Assembly: GCA_028697695.1 (NCBI GenBank)
Contig: JAQVEI010000009.1
Span: 1 to 15,999 of the forward strand
DNA length: 15,999 nt
Source: Lentimicrobiaceae bacterium
GTDB lineage: Bacteria; Bacteroidota; Bacteroidia; Bacteroidales; Lentimicrobiaceae
Direction: 5' to 3'
Below, piece after piece: positions 1 through 6,592 of this stretch. The position numbers and the translations under genes were made by a program. The notes below the pieces were generated by a model that had not been told where the DNA came from, did not search any database, and saw only the letters and a program-made list of their open reading frames with translations. Position 1 is the first letter of the stretch, and every line of letters starts with the position of its first letter.

Positions 1-77
1 TTTATTTATGAACATTGTCCGGGATGATGCTCATGCCAACAGCGGATCATCAAACAAATCAGGAAAAGATTGGTCCG

Positions 78-1130
78 CTACCGGGCTTTGGCCAGCAATG
101 CTTCAAAATACATGGCAAACGAGCGAAAAAGGAAGTGGGTCCATTTGCCGAAAGGCACTATAATTAAAGCCCACTGCGCCAGCACTGTAAGATGAACCAG
201 ATACATCCACAAGTTGCTCTGAATTATGTTCAGGTCAATAAATAAGCGCACCAGCAGAGCAGTAAGTCCCATCAGCAACAGCCAGATGACAAAGAACCAG
301 TCTGAAGGCTGTGAGTTTTTACTTACTTCACGTTTTTTCTGTATCCGGCTATACACAAAATCAACCGTAATGATAAAGATGAGTGCGCTTTCAATATATC
401 CTAAAACGATTATAAAGAGGTTTTCAGACCCAAACCAATCCAGAAAAACTGTGGTAAAAAGCAGCATCAGGTATCCAAAAACCAGCACCAGGTGTTCAAA
501 CCACCTGAACTTGTTATCGTCACAGCCCAGCGAGCGTTTTTGAGTAAACATATGAACAAACAATTCGCCGCTGGTTTTAAGGTAGGTCATCAGTGAGATC
601 TTTTTACCCGGTTTTTGTATCACGAAATACCACATCCGGATAATGTTGGGCAACAGTACGACCAGGAATACGGTACCAATGGCGATCATTTCGAAATAAT
701 GACCGTAATGCATGATGGTTTCCTGATTGAATTGCTGTGAAACGGCAAAGGAGATTACCCCGATGGCTACCAGCACAAAAGCAATTATACTAAGTGGTAA
801 CGACCTGTACAGCAAACCCGAAAGCCCTGTCCAATCGTATTTGGAGGTGAGCCATCTTCTGAGCGACATCATCAGCTCGCCCGGATGCGCTGTTTGGGGG
901 CAATAGGTGGTGCATTCACCACAATAGTAACACAACCAGGGCTTTAGCGATGCGGTTAGTTCTTCCTCCATGCCAAGCACGCTAAGGCGAACCATCTCGC
1001 GTGGGAAAGAATTCTCAGGCGTGGACAAAGAACATACGGCTGTGCATGTGCCACAATTGTAGCAAGCATTAAAATTAATTGCACCATAGTTTTTTAGTGC
1101 TTCACCAAATTTTGGATCAATCCCTGCCAT
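78..1130 (-). CDS. qmoC: QmoC-like membrane subunit: HdrC-type ferredoxin domain fused to HdrE-type membrane domain
   Basis: Predicted membrane anchor of an Hdr/Qmo-type complex, passing electrons between soluble Fe-S/flavin subunits and the quinone pool. Seen: two four-cysteine [4Fe-4S] motifs at C23/C26/C29/C33 and C67/C70/C73/C77. The first ends CS instead of the usual CP, but all ligands are present. About six hydrophobic segments follow (roughly 108-128, 143-168, 213-233, 238-260, 278-300, 308-328), with histidines such as H214 and H317 in or near helices that could ligate b hemes. The HdrC-HdrE fusion and the 350-residue length fit QmoC of sulfate reducers and green sulfur bacteria. There is no cysteine-rich CCG (HdrB) domain, so this is not a classical heterodisulfide reductase. 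Its ATG overlaps the stop of the winged-helix gene by one base (TAATG), implying translational coupling. It is the last operon gene visible; the 77 bases beyond it show nothing recognisable. Confidence 0.85.
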   Translation of the reverse strand: MAGIDPKFGEALKNYGAINFNACYNCGTCTAVCSLSTPENSFPREMVRLSVLGMEEELTASLKPWLCYYCGECTTYCPQTAHPGELMMSLRRWLTSKYDWTGLSGLLYRSLPLSIIAFVLVAIGVISFAVSQQFNQETIMHYGHYFEMIAIGTVFLVVLLPNIIRMWYFVIQKPGKKISLMTYLKTSGELFVHMFTQKRSLGCDDNKFRWFEHLVLVFGYLMLLFTTVFLDWFGSENLFIIVLGYIESALIFIITVDFVYSRIQKKREVSKNSQPSDWFFVIWLLLMGLTALLVRLFIDLNIIQSNLWMYLVHLTVLAQWALIIVPFGKWTHFLFRSFAMYFEALLAKAR

Positions 1131-1408
1131 TACTGTTTGATTTTGTAAGTAAAATATTCATCCATATCGTCCACTTCGCCGGTAGCAACAAAACCATACT
1201 TTACCAGCGACATTAGATAATAAACCACCTCGGGGCGGGGCATATTCAGCTTTTCTGAAAGCTGTATTACGGTCAACTCTCCCTCTTTGAGTGCGTCAAG
1301 TATGGCTTTCTTAATCCGGTTAAACTCCTTTAACCCGTCCTTGGCCTGTTGGGATACTTCCCGTTTTTCTTTAAGATATTTGAAGGTCTTCCCTTTTTCT
1401 ATTTCCAT
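1130..1408 (-). CDS. Small winged-helix protein encoded within the Hdr/Qmo operon
   Basis: A 92-residue protein of unknown role. Residues about 27-90 read as a winged helix-turn-helix: a first helix (NRIKKAILDALK), a short linker (GELT), a helix-turn-helix (VIQLSEKLNMPRPEVVYYLMSLVKYG), then a polar beta-wing ending FTYKIK. The N-terminal 25 residues are highly charged. It lies 33 bases after the HdrA-like gene and overlaps the QmoC-like start by one base, so it is made with the electron-transfer subunits. It could be a co-transcribed DNA-binding regulator, or the fold may serve as a protein-protein adaptor in the complex. The sequence does not decide between these. It has no cysteines, so it carries no Fe-S cluster. 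Not recognised as a named family. Confidence 0.75.
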   Translation of the reverse strand: MEIEKGKTFKYLKEKREVSQQAKDGLKEFNRIKKAILDALKEGELTVIQLSEKLNMPRPEVVYYLMSLVKYGFVATGEVDDMDEYFTYKIKQ

Positions 1409-1441
1409 GGTTTCCCTTTTCTTTTAGTGGATTTTCCGTTT

Positions 1442-3373
1442 TTAATCTACGGCAAGTGCATCAATCATACTCTCAATTTCCTTGTTGGAATAGGCTATCA
1501 GATTGAGTGCATCGGTGGGGCATACCGGCAAGCACATGCCGCAACCCTTGCACACCGCATTGTTGATGACTGCAATAGCTTTTTCCTTGTCATTACTCAT
1601 GCTTATGGCATCAAAGGGGCAGGCAGTGGAGCAGGCATCGCACCAGGTACAGAGTGCTTCATCCACTTCAGCAATCACCGGCTCGGTTTCCAGCTCACCT
1701 TTACTCACATAGGAGTATGACTTGGCAGCAGCAGCCAGAGCTGAATTAACGGACTCCATCACATTCTTTGGGCTTTGGCAGCTACCTGCAATGGTTACGC
1801 CGTCAATAAAGGTTTCAACCGTCCGCAATTTGATGTGAATTTCGTTGAAGAAGTTATCCCTGCCTTTGGGCAGTTTGAACAGCGAGCCTACCGAATTGTC
1901 GGCACGCGGAACCATTCCTGTAACCAGCACCACCAAATCGGCTTCCACTTCAATTGCCCGTCCGGCACTAAGTATGTCGTTTACCTTTACCAGGGTTTTC
2001 TTTTCCTGAACCACCACTTCCGGAAGATTATCCTCATCCCCTTGTAGATAAATATCGCCCTGTTTCAGGGATTCGGCATAGAGCTGTTCCTGCTTGCCGT
2101 AAGTGCGAATGCCGCGGGTAAAGTGATAGTTATATACTTTTGGGAATTTCTTTTTTACCTCCACAGAAGTGTGGATGGCCGATGTACAGCAATATCTAGA
2201 GCAGTAGGTGTTTCCGCCTTCGGGTTGCCTGCTGCCAACACAGTAGATATACGCAATGTTTTTAACCTCTTTGCCATTGTGCATGAGCTTTTTATCGCTC
2301 ATCTCAATCATACGTGCAAACTGGGGCAGGGTAACCACCCGGTTTGTTTCCTGATAGCCATATTCTCCAGCCTCAGGTGTGTAAGGATCAAATCCGGTTG
2401 CCATCAATACTGAACCTACCTGTAAGTCAAGGACTTCTTCTTTTTGAGAGAGATCGATCTTATCACAAATAGCCTCACACTTGCCACAGCGGGTGCAATT
2501 TATCATATCAATTACACCCGTTTGGGGATATTGGGAGAAGGTATTGCGGTAGATGGCTTTGCGTTTGGTAATGTTGAAGTTAAATTCATCCGCCACCTCT
2601 ACCGGACATGCTTCAATGGCCTTATCAAGCTGATCATCGGAACATAAGCCTGAAAAATACCGTGGCGTAACCCTTACCTTTAACTTAAAGTCACCAATAC
2701 TACCGGCATTGGACGTAACCTCTGCATTGGTGAAAATGGTTATATTTTTGCGGTTGATCAGCTTATTGTACAACCCTTCAACGAGTTCATTGCCCGGTTG
2801 GTTGCTGGTAAATAATTTACCCCATTGAGCTACCCGCCCGCCGATAAATGGGGATCTTTCGATCAGATACACGGGGCAATCCATATCTGAAAGGGCAATG
2901 GCAGCCTTCATACCTGCTACGCCGGCTCCAATAACCGCTACCGCTTTTTGCGCCACAATTTTGTTGGGGACAAGCGGTTCGGCAAGTCTGGCACGGGCAA
3001 TTGCTGCTTTTACAATGCGGATGGCCTTTTCGGTAGCTCCCTCCTTGTCGTTGGAGTGTGCCCAGGAGTCCTGCTCGCGTATGTTGGCATGTACGTAATT
3101 GTACTTGTTTAAATCAGCCCGCTCACTTACATTCCTAAAGGTGGTAAGATGCAGTTTGGGTGAACAGGAAGCCACTACAATACCGTTCAGATCATCGCGT
3201 TTGATGTCATCAACCATATCTTTCTGGTTGGAATCCGAACAGGCAAACATGGTGGTTTTGGCCAAATATACGCCACCTTCGTCTTCAATGGCCTTTTTTA
3301 CCTTTTCCACATCCACGTAATCGGAAATGTTGCCGCCGCAATGGCATACATATACGCCTAATTTCTTTTTCAT
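1442..3373 (-). CDS. hdrA: HdrA/QmoB-like FAD and multi-[4Fe-4S] oxidoreductase subunit
   Basis: Flavin/iron-sulfur hub of an Hdr-type electron-transfer complex in the cytoplasm. Seen: an HdrA N-terminal domain (VCHCGG with C10/C12, FACSDS C45, ASCSPK C70), an FAD Rossmann motif GAGVAG at 149-154 with IGGR downstream, an inserted [4Fe-4S] motif C293/C296/C299/C303, the HdrA signature YCVGSR and CSRYCC (378-396), and two C-terminal ferredoxin motifs (C575/C578/C581/C585 and C608/C611/C614/C618). At 643 residues it matches full-length HdrA. Canonical QmoB is longer because it carries a C-terminal MvhD domain, which is absent here and encoded separately at 4674-5081. In the N-terminal domain the usual HdrA cysteine after REH appears replaced (REQD, D102); this comparison is from memory. 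Its ATG overlaps the stop of the QmoA-like gene (ATGA). HdrA enzymes can bifurcate electrons, but whether this one does is unknown. Confidence 0.9.
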   Translation of the reverse strand: MKKKLGVYVCHCGGNISDYVDVEKVKKAIEDEGGVYLAKTTMFACSDSNQKDMVDDIKRDDLNGIVVASCSPKLHLTTFRNVSERADLNKYNYVHANIREQDSWAHSNDKEGATEKAIRIVKAAIARARLAEPLVPNKIVAQKAVAVIGAGVAGMKAAIALSDMDCPVYLIERSPFIGGRVAQWGKLFTSNQPGNELVEGLYNKLINRKNITIFTNAEVTSNAGSIGDFKLKVRVTPRYFSGLCSDDQLDKAIEACPVEVADEFNFNITKRKAIYRNTFSQYPQTGVIDMINCTRCGKCEAICDKIDLSQKEEVLDLQVGSVLMATGFDPYTPEAGEYGYQETNRVVTLPQFARMIEMSDKKLMHNGKEVKNIAYIYCVGSRQPEGGNTYCSRYCCTSAIHTSVEVKKKFPKVYNYHFTRGIRTYGKQEQLYAESLKQGDIYLQGDEDNLPEVVVQEKKTLVKVNDILSAGRAIEVEADLVVLVTGMVPRADNSVGSLFKLPKGRDNFFNEIHIKLRTVETFIDGVTIAGSCQSPKNVMESVNSALAAAAKSYSYVSKGELETEPVIAEVDEALCTWCDACSTACPFDAISMSNDKEKAIAVINNAVCKGCGMCLPVCPTDALNLIAYSNKEIESMIDALAVD

Positions 3374-4671
3374 TGTCCGTTGATTAAATAACTGATGGCT
3401 TCTGATGAGGCAGAACCTGCCGAGAGAATAGAATCGGGAATATCCATAGGCCCCGAAGCAGTGCCGGCAACAAAAACACCGGGAATACTGGTACGGGCCG
3501 GGCTCACGAGTTCATCAGTCTGATAGATAAAATTGTAGGGGTCAAGTTGCAGTTCATCCTGGCTGAAGAATGCCGACGCATCCTTGTTGGGTAAAACCCC
3601 AACCGAAAGAATGACCATATCATGATCGGCTTCTTTAAGTATGCCCTCATTTATGTCTTCGTAGCGCAGGGTAAGGTTGCCGTTGTCCTGCTCCGAAATT
3701 TTGCCTATTTTCCCTTTTACAAAGTTAACACCCATGCCTTTGGCCTGCTGGTAGAATTCTTCGAAACCTTTGCCGAAGGAGCGAATATTTATGTAATAAA
3801 TGGTTACATCAGCCATGGGCAGAGCACCCATGAGCAGTTGAGCCTGTTTTATGGAATACATACAGCAAATTTGCGAACAGATGGGATTGCCCACTGTGGC
3901 ATCCCTTGAGCCGGTGCACAGCACATAGGCAATTTTGTCGGGCACTTTACCATCGCCGGGGCGCAATACTGTATTAAATGGGCGTGTGGGGGCCAACTCC
4001 CGCTCCATTTGCATGGAGGTGATAACATTCTTGTACATCCCAAAACCATAACGGGGAATCATCAACGGATCGAACAGCTTAAAGCCGGTGGCAAGAATTA
4101 CCGTCTTCGTATCAATTTGCAGGGTCTGCACCTCCTGGGTAAAGTCGATGCAATGGGTAGGGCAAACCTTTTCGCAGGCTCCACACAGCACACAACTTTC
4201 AATATCGATGGCAGCCGCCTTGGGGCTGGCAATACTAAAAGGGATAAAGGCTGCTTTGCGGCCAACCATGTTGTATTGATACTGATCGGGCACACTTACC
4301 GGGCAGGCCTGTTCACACAACTGACAGGCGGTACAGTCTTCCACAACTACATAACGCGGCTGTTTGACCACGGTTACCTCGAAATTATTTTCGGCAATCT
4401 TGTTGATGTTACTTATTTCGCTACCGGTATATATGGTGATATTGGGATGTCGCGAAATTTCGGAAACTTTGGGTGTGGTGATGCAGGCTGCGCAATCCAG
4501 GGTGGGAAACACCTTGCTTAGCATGATCATTTTTCCACCAATAGAAAGTTCCTTTTCTACCAGCAGCACTTTGTAACCGTTGGAAGCCAGATTGAGTGCA
4601 GCCTCACCTCCGGCTACCCCGCCTCCTACTACTACTGCATCGAAATTAAGATGATTGGTTGCTCCGTTCAT
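3370..4671 (-). CDS. qmoA: QmoA-like FAD/[4Fe-4S] subunit (short HdrA paralogue)
   Basis: Second HdrA-family flavoprotein of the complex, 433 residues, the size expected for QmoA. Seen: FAD-binding GGGVAGG at 16-22, the HdrA motif LDCAACITTPK (C60, C63), two ferredoxin clusters C113/C116/C119/C123 and C160/C163/C166/C170, the VLCTGSR segment and CSQICCMYS, and the C-terminal GVFVAGTASGPMDIPDS stretch typical of HdrA/QmoA. It lacks the N-terminal HdrA domain and the C-terminal ferredoxin domain of its larger neighbour. It starts two bases after the MvhD-like stop and overlaps the HdrA-like gene by four bases. Two HdrA-type proteins of unequal size plus a fused HdrC-HdrE subunit is the Qmo arrangement. 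In sulfate reducers Qmo passes electrons between quinones and AprAB; no apr genes are visible here, so the partner is unknown. Confidence 0.88.
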   Translation of the reverse strand: MNGATNHLNFDAVVVGGGVAGGEAALNLASNGYKVLLVEKELSIGGKMIMLSKVFPTLDCAACITTPKVSEISRHPNITIYTGSEISNINKIAENNFEVTVVKQPRYVVVEDCTACQLCEQACPVSVPDQYQYNMVGRKAAFIPFSIASPKAAAIDIESCVLCGACEKVCPTHCIDFTQEVQTLQIDTKTVILATGFKLFDPLMIPRYGFGMYKNVITSMQMERELAPTRPFNTVLRPGDGKVPDKIAYVLCTGSRDATVGNPICSQICCMYSIKQAQLLMGALPMADVTIYYINIRSFGKGFEEFYQQAKGMGVNFVKGKIGKISEQDNGNLTLRYEDINEGILKEADHDMVILSVGVLPNKDASAFFSQDELQLDPYNFIYQTDELVSPARTSIPGVFVAGTASGPMDIPDSILSAGSASSEAISYLINGQ

Positions 4672-4673
4672 GA

Positions 4674-5081
4674 TTACGGGTTTATTGTTTTTAAAAGGTA
4701 CTCATTGAAACCTTTAATCTGCTTTACAAATGATTCGCTGCACACCGAACATATGGCAGCCATTTTAAGCCTTGCCGGATCAATGGACTTTTGCTTCATC
4801 ATGGTGTGGGTTTTGCCCACCAAATGCCCTGTTTTTTCAGTACACGATTCGCCAAATATGCAGTCGGTACCGTCGGCAGCAATAAAAACGCCGTCAAAAC
4901 CTTTTTCATAAGCATGCATTATCCACCGGGGTTTTATACCACTTGAACAGGGAACACTGATGGTATATACCGTGGGAGGATAATGAAGTTTAAGCAAGCC
5001 CGCCATATCTATGGCGGGGTCGCTTATCTTTTCGGTGGAAAAGACCAATATTTTTGCGCTTTTCCTGATTTTTTCGGCCAT
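4674..5081 (-). CDS. mvhD: MvhD/FlpD-type iron-sulfur electron-transfer protein
   Basis: A 135-residue protein of the MvhD/FlpD family (methyl-viologen-reducing hydrogenase delta subunit), which normally carries a [2Fe-2S] cluster and feeds electrons to HdrA. Seen: the family pattern VPCSSGIKP (C45), then AYEKGFDGVFIAADGTDC (C74) and GESC (C80), plus a further pair C111/C114 in the C-terminal part. In QmoB this domain is fused to the C-terminus of the HdrA-like chain; here it is a stand-alone gene seven bases after tusA and two bases before the QmoA-like gene. It lies directly between a sulfur carrier and the flavoproteins, so it is a plausible electron entry or exit point. No hydrogenase genes accompany it, so hydrogen is not an obvious donor. 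Confidence 0.85.
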   Translation of the reverse strand: MAEKIRKSAKILVFSTEKISDPAIDMAGLLKLHYPPTVYTISVPCSSGIKPRWIMHAYEKGFDGVFIAADGTDCIFGESCTEKTGHLVGKTHTMMKQKSIDPARLKMAAICSVCSESFVKQIKGFNEYLLKTINP

Positions 5082-5088
5082 GATGTGC

Positions 5089-5349
5089 TTATTTTTTCTT
5101 CATGTAAACTTTAAAGAAGCCGTCTTCCTCAACAGCACCCAAATATTCATGGCCCTGTTTGCTGCACCACTTGGGTATGTCACTTTTTGTGCCTTCGTCA
5201 GCCGATAATATCTCCATAATATCACCTGATTTAATGGTTCCAATGGCTTTTTTGGCTTCAAGCAGGGGACCCGGACAAGCGGTTCCACGGGCATCCACTG
5301 ATTTTGCTACACTTGCATTTCTCAATTCTTCTGTTGTCATGTTATTCAA
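5089..5349 (-). CDS. tusA: TusA-family sulfur carrier / sulfurtransferase
   Basis: Small cytoplasmic carrier that accepts a persulfide sulfur on a conserved cysteine. Seen: the family core VDARGTACPGPLLEAKKAI with active C25 in CPGP, followed by GDIMEILSADEGTKSDIPKWC, a two-layer alpha/beta pattern, and a second cysteine C62. The 86-residue length is normal. An alternative start at M4 (5340) is possible. It sits between the DsrE2-like gene (64-base gap, the widest in the operon, with no clear promoter) and the MvhD-like gene (7-base gap). TusA next to DsrE-type proteins is a known signature of cytoplasmic sulfur trafficking in sulfur oxidisers and in tRNA thiolation. The tie to Hdr/Qmo subunits points to energy metabolism more than tRNA modification, but this is inference. 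Confidence 0.9.
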   Translation of the reverse strand: MNNMTTEELRNASVAKSVDARGTACPGPLLEAKKAIGTIKSGDIMEILSADEGTKSDIPKWCSKQGHEYLGAVEEDGFFKVYMKKK

Positions 5350-5413
5350 TTTTTAAAGTTTGTATTTATTTTTGTTATTAAACGCTGATGGATAGACCCC
5401 TAAACAGGAGGCC

Positions 5414-5977
5414 TTAGATAAATAACTGAATGGCGCTCTCACCGGCATCGGCCACAAAGGTGGTGGCTCCGGCATAGCTCAGGTGGGGATAGTCAATTAT
5501 CTCCTCTTTTTTAAATCCCATAAGGTTCATGGACATTTCACACACGATAATCTCTACCTCCAGGTCTGCCGCCTGTTGAAACATCTCTTCAAGGGACAAG
5601 ACTCCCTGACTTTTCATCAGGTATTTAATCATCATAGGGCCCATACCGGCCATATTCATTTTGGAGAGTTTAAGCTTGTTCTTGCTTTTGGGTAGCATCA
5701 TGCCAAACATCTTTGAGATAAAATCCTTGTCTTTGGCTTTTTTGTTTTCAGCCCTTAAAGCGGATAGCGCCCAAAATGAAAAGAATAATTTAACTTTTGT
5801 ATCCATGGCGGCAGCGGCCAATGATATAACCATAGCTGCCAGTATCTTATCCATATCGCCCGATACAATGGCAATAGACAATTGATCCTTTCTTGCGTTC
5901 TCCAAAGCAGCTACTTTGGCAGTAAGAGCATCTACCTGCTCCTGCAATTGCCTTACATTCAATTCTGTTTCCTGCAT
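5414..5977 (-). CDS. DsrE2-like (DsrE/DsrF/DrsH-like) sulfurtransferase
   Basis: A 187-residue protein of the DsrE/DsrF/DrsH-like family, usually found with TusA and proposed to bind or transfer persulfide sulfur. Seen: an N-terminal heptad-like coiled coil (about 3-30, LQEQVDALTAKVAALENA), then IAIVSGDMDKILAAMVISLAA, a hydrophobic stretch (KLFFSFWALSAL), a basic/Met-rich loop (about 77-120), and the conserved cysteine motif VEIIVCEMSMNLMGFKKEEI with C146. C146 is the only cysteine and so the likely sulfur-binding residue. The hydrophobic stretches could allow membrane association. It lies 18 bases after the upstream DsrE gene. Family assignment is firm; the exact sulfur donor and acceptor are not known. 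Confidence 0.85.
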   Translation of the reverse strand: MQETELNVRQLQEQVDALTAKVAALENARKDQLSIAIVSGDMDKILAAMVISLAAAAMDTKVKLFFSFWALSALRAENKKAKDKDFISKMFGMMLPKSKNKLKLSKMNMAGMGPMMIKYLMKSQGVLSLEEMFQQAADLEVEIIVCEMSMNLMGFKKEEIIDYPHLSYAGATTFVADAGESAIQLFI

Positions 5978-5995
5978 GTGATTGTTTTTTTTAAG

Positions 5996-6364
5996 TTAAT
6001 ACGTAAGGGTGGCCTTGGCTGAAAGCACCTCCTCAACTACGGTGCCTGCTGCTACGAGCTTTGATCCTTCAATTAATTCTGCTTCTTTGATGAAACGTTC
6101 ATGAATACACGGGGAGCAAAGCAAAAGCTGCCCGCCTAAATCAAGAAAAGTATCCATCAGCTTCTTTAAGGGCATAAGTCCCTGGGCATTTACATTTTCA
6201 GCAGCTCCTTTTTTGGCAAGCAGCACGGCCGAAGCCTGCAAAATAACGGTTACATCCGTATCCACAGTTTGTGCAGCGGTTGCTATAACAAAGGGTAACG
6301 TTGCCTTTTCCTGGTTTTCAGGACCAGTGGTGCTGATAATTACGAGTTTTTCTGACTTTTCCAT
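5996..6364 (-). CDS. Small DsrE-family protein, first gene of the sulfur/Hdr operon
   Basis: A 122-residue DsrE-like protein, probably a cytoplasmic sulfur relay. Seen: a first beta strand (KLVIISTTGPEN) followed by PFVIATAAQTVDTDVTVILQASAVLLA, the alpha/beta pattern of DsrE proteins, and the family motif GGQLLLCSPCIHER with a CxxC pair at C83/C86. It has no signal peptide or membrane helix. It is the first gene after the bidirectional control region, with a predicted -7 box about 130 bases upstream, so the mRNA should carry a leader of roughly 125 bases. Together with the DsrE2-like protein and TusA it forms a plausible three-protein persulfide chain. It does not resemble the DsrEFH trimer of purple sulfur bacteria closely enough to use those names. 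Confidence 0.83.
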   Translation of the reverse strand: MEKSEKLVIISTTGPENQEKATLPFVIATAAQTVDTDVTVILQASAVLLAKKGAAENVNAQGLMPLKKLMDTFLDLGGQLLLCSPCIHERFIKEAELIEGSKLVAAGTVVEEVLSAKATLTY

Positions 6365-6495
6365 GTTTGTTGTGATTTATATCCGGGCAGTTCAAGTGGC
6401 CCATGAAAATTAATTTTATAATCAGAGGTTAATCATGATCTTTCGACATCTTGCCCGTTTTAAACCACATTTCATTGTGAAAGAATTAACATTGC

Positions 6496-6503
6496 AAAGT
6501 TAT
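6496..6503 (-). promoter_or_regulatory. Predicted -7 box for the dsrE-to-qmoC operon
   Basis: The minus strand reads TAACTTTG, a perfect match to the Bacteroidota -7 consensus TAnnTTTG. Transcription would start near 6492, leaving a leader of about 125 bases that includes a short palindrome (TTTCA-TTG-TGAAA, 6470-6482) and AAAATTAATTTT (6406-6417). No TTTG -33 box lies 19-21 bases upstream, which would fit an activator-dependent promoter. Confidence 0.55.
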
Positions 6504-6555
6504 ATACATAAATCTACATGTGACTGATTGAAGTGTGCTGAATGAGGCATATAAA

Positions 6556-6571
6556 TGTGATATATTTCACA
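6556..6571. promoter_or_regulatory. CRP/FNR-type operator between the divergent promoters
   Basis: Reads TGTGATATATTTCACA: perfect inverted half-sites TGTGA and TCACA around six bases, extending to ATGTGA/TCACAT. It covers the -33 position of the regulator's own promoter (TGTG sits where TTTG is expected, 21 bases before the -7 box) and is centred about 71 bases upstream of the predicted operon start. That geometry suits autorepression on one side and activation on the other. The likely ligand is the FNR-type protein encoded immediately to the right. This is inferred from position and symmetry only. Confidence 0.6.
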
Positions 6572-6580
6572 TAATTATTG

Positions 6581-6588
6581 TACTTTTG
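6581..6588 (+). promoter_or_regulatory. Predicted -7 box for the Crp/Fnr regulator gene
   Basis: TACTTTTG fits TAnnTTTG exactly and ends only four bases before the ATG at 6593. The transcript would then be leaderless or nearly so. Confidence 0.5.
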
Positions 6589-6592
6589 TCCT

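Noticed and set aside
1..77. Short minus-strand ORF (MSIIPDNVHK) downstream of the QmoC-like gene
   Set aside because: Ten codons with no supporting signal; most likely chance.
4009..4521. Plus-strand 170-codon ORF inside the QmoA-like gene
   Set aside because: It is antisense to a strongly supported iron-sulfur flavoprotein and its translation resembles no protein family.
78..5081. Methanogen-type heterodisulfide reductase (HdrABC)
   Set aside because: No HdrB or CCG cysteine-rich domain is present, HdrC is fused to a membrane domain, and the rest of the window is clearly Bacteroidota, so CoM-CoB chemistry is not expected.
78..6364. Classical dissimilatory sulfate-reduction cluster
   Set aside because: Qmo-like genes are present, but aprAB, sat and dsrAB are not seen in the window, and the DsrE proteins alone do not indicate sulfate reduction.
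6578..6592. Regulator start at TTG 6578
   Set aside because: It precedes the -7 box; the ATG at 6593 matches the family start.
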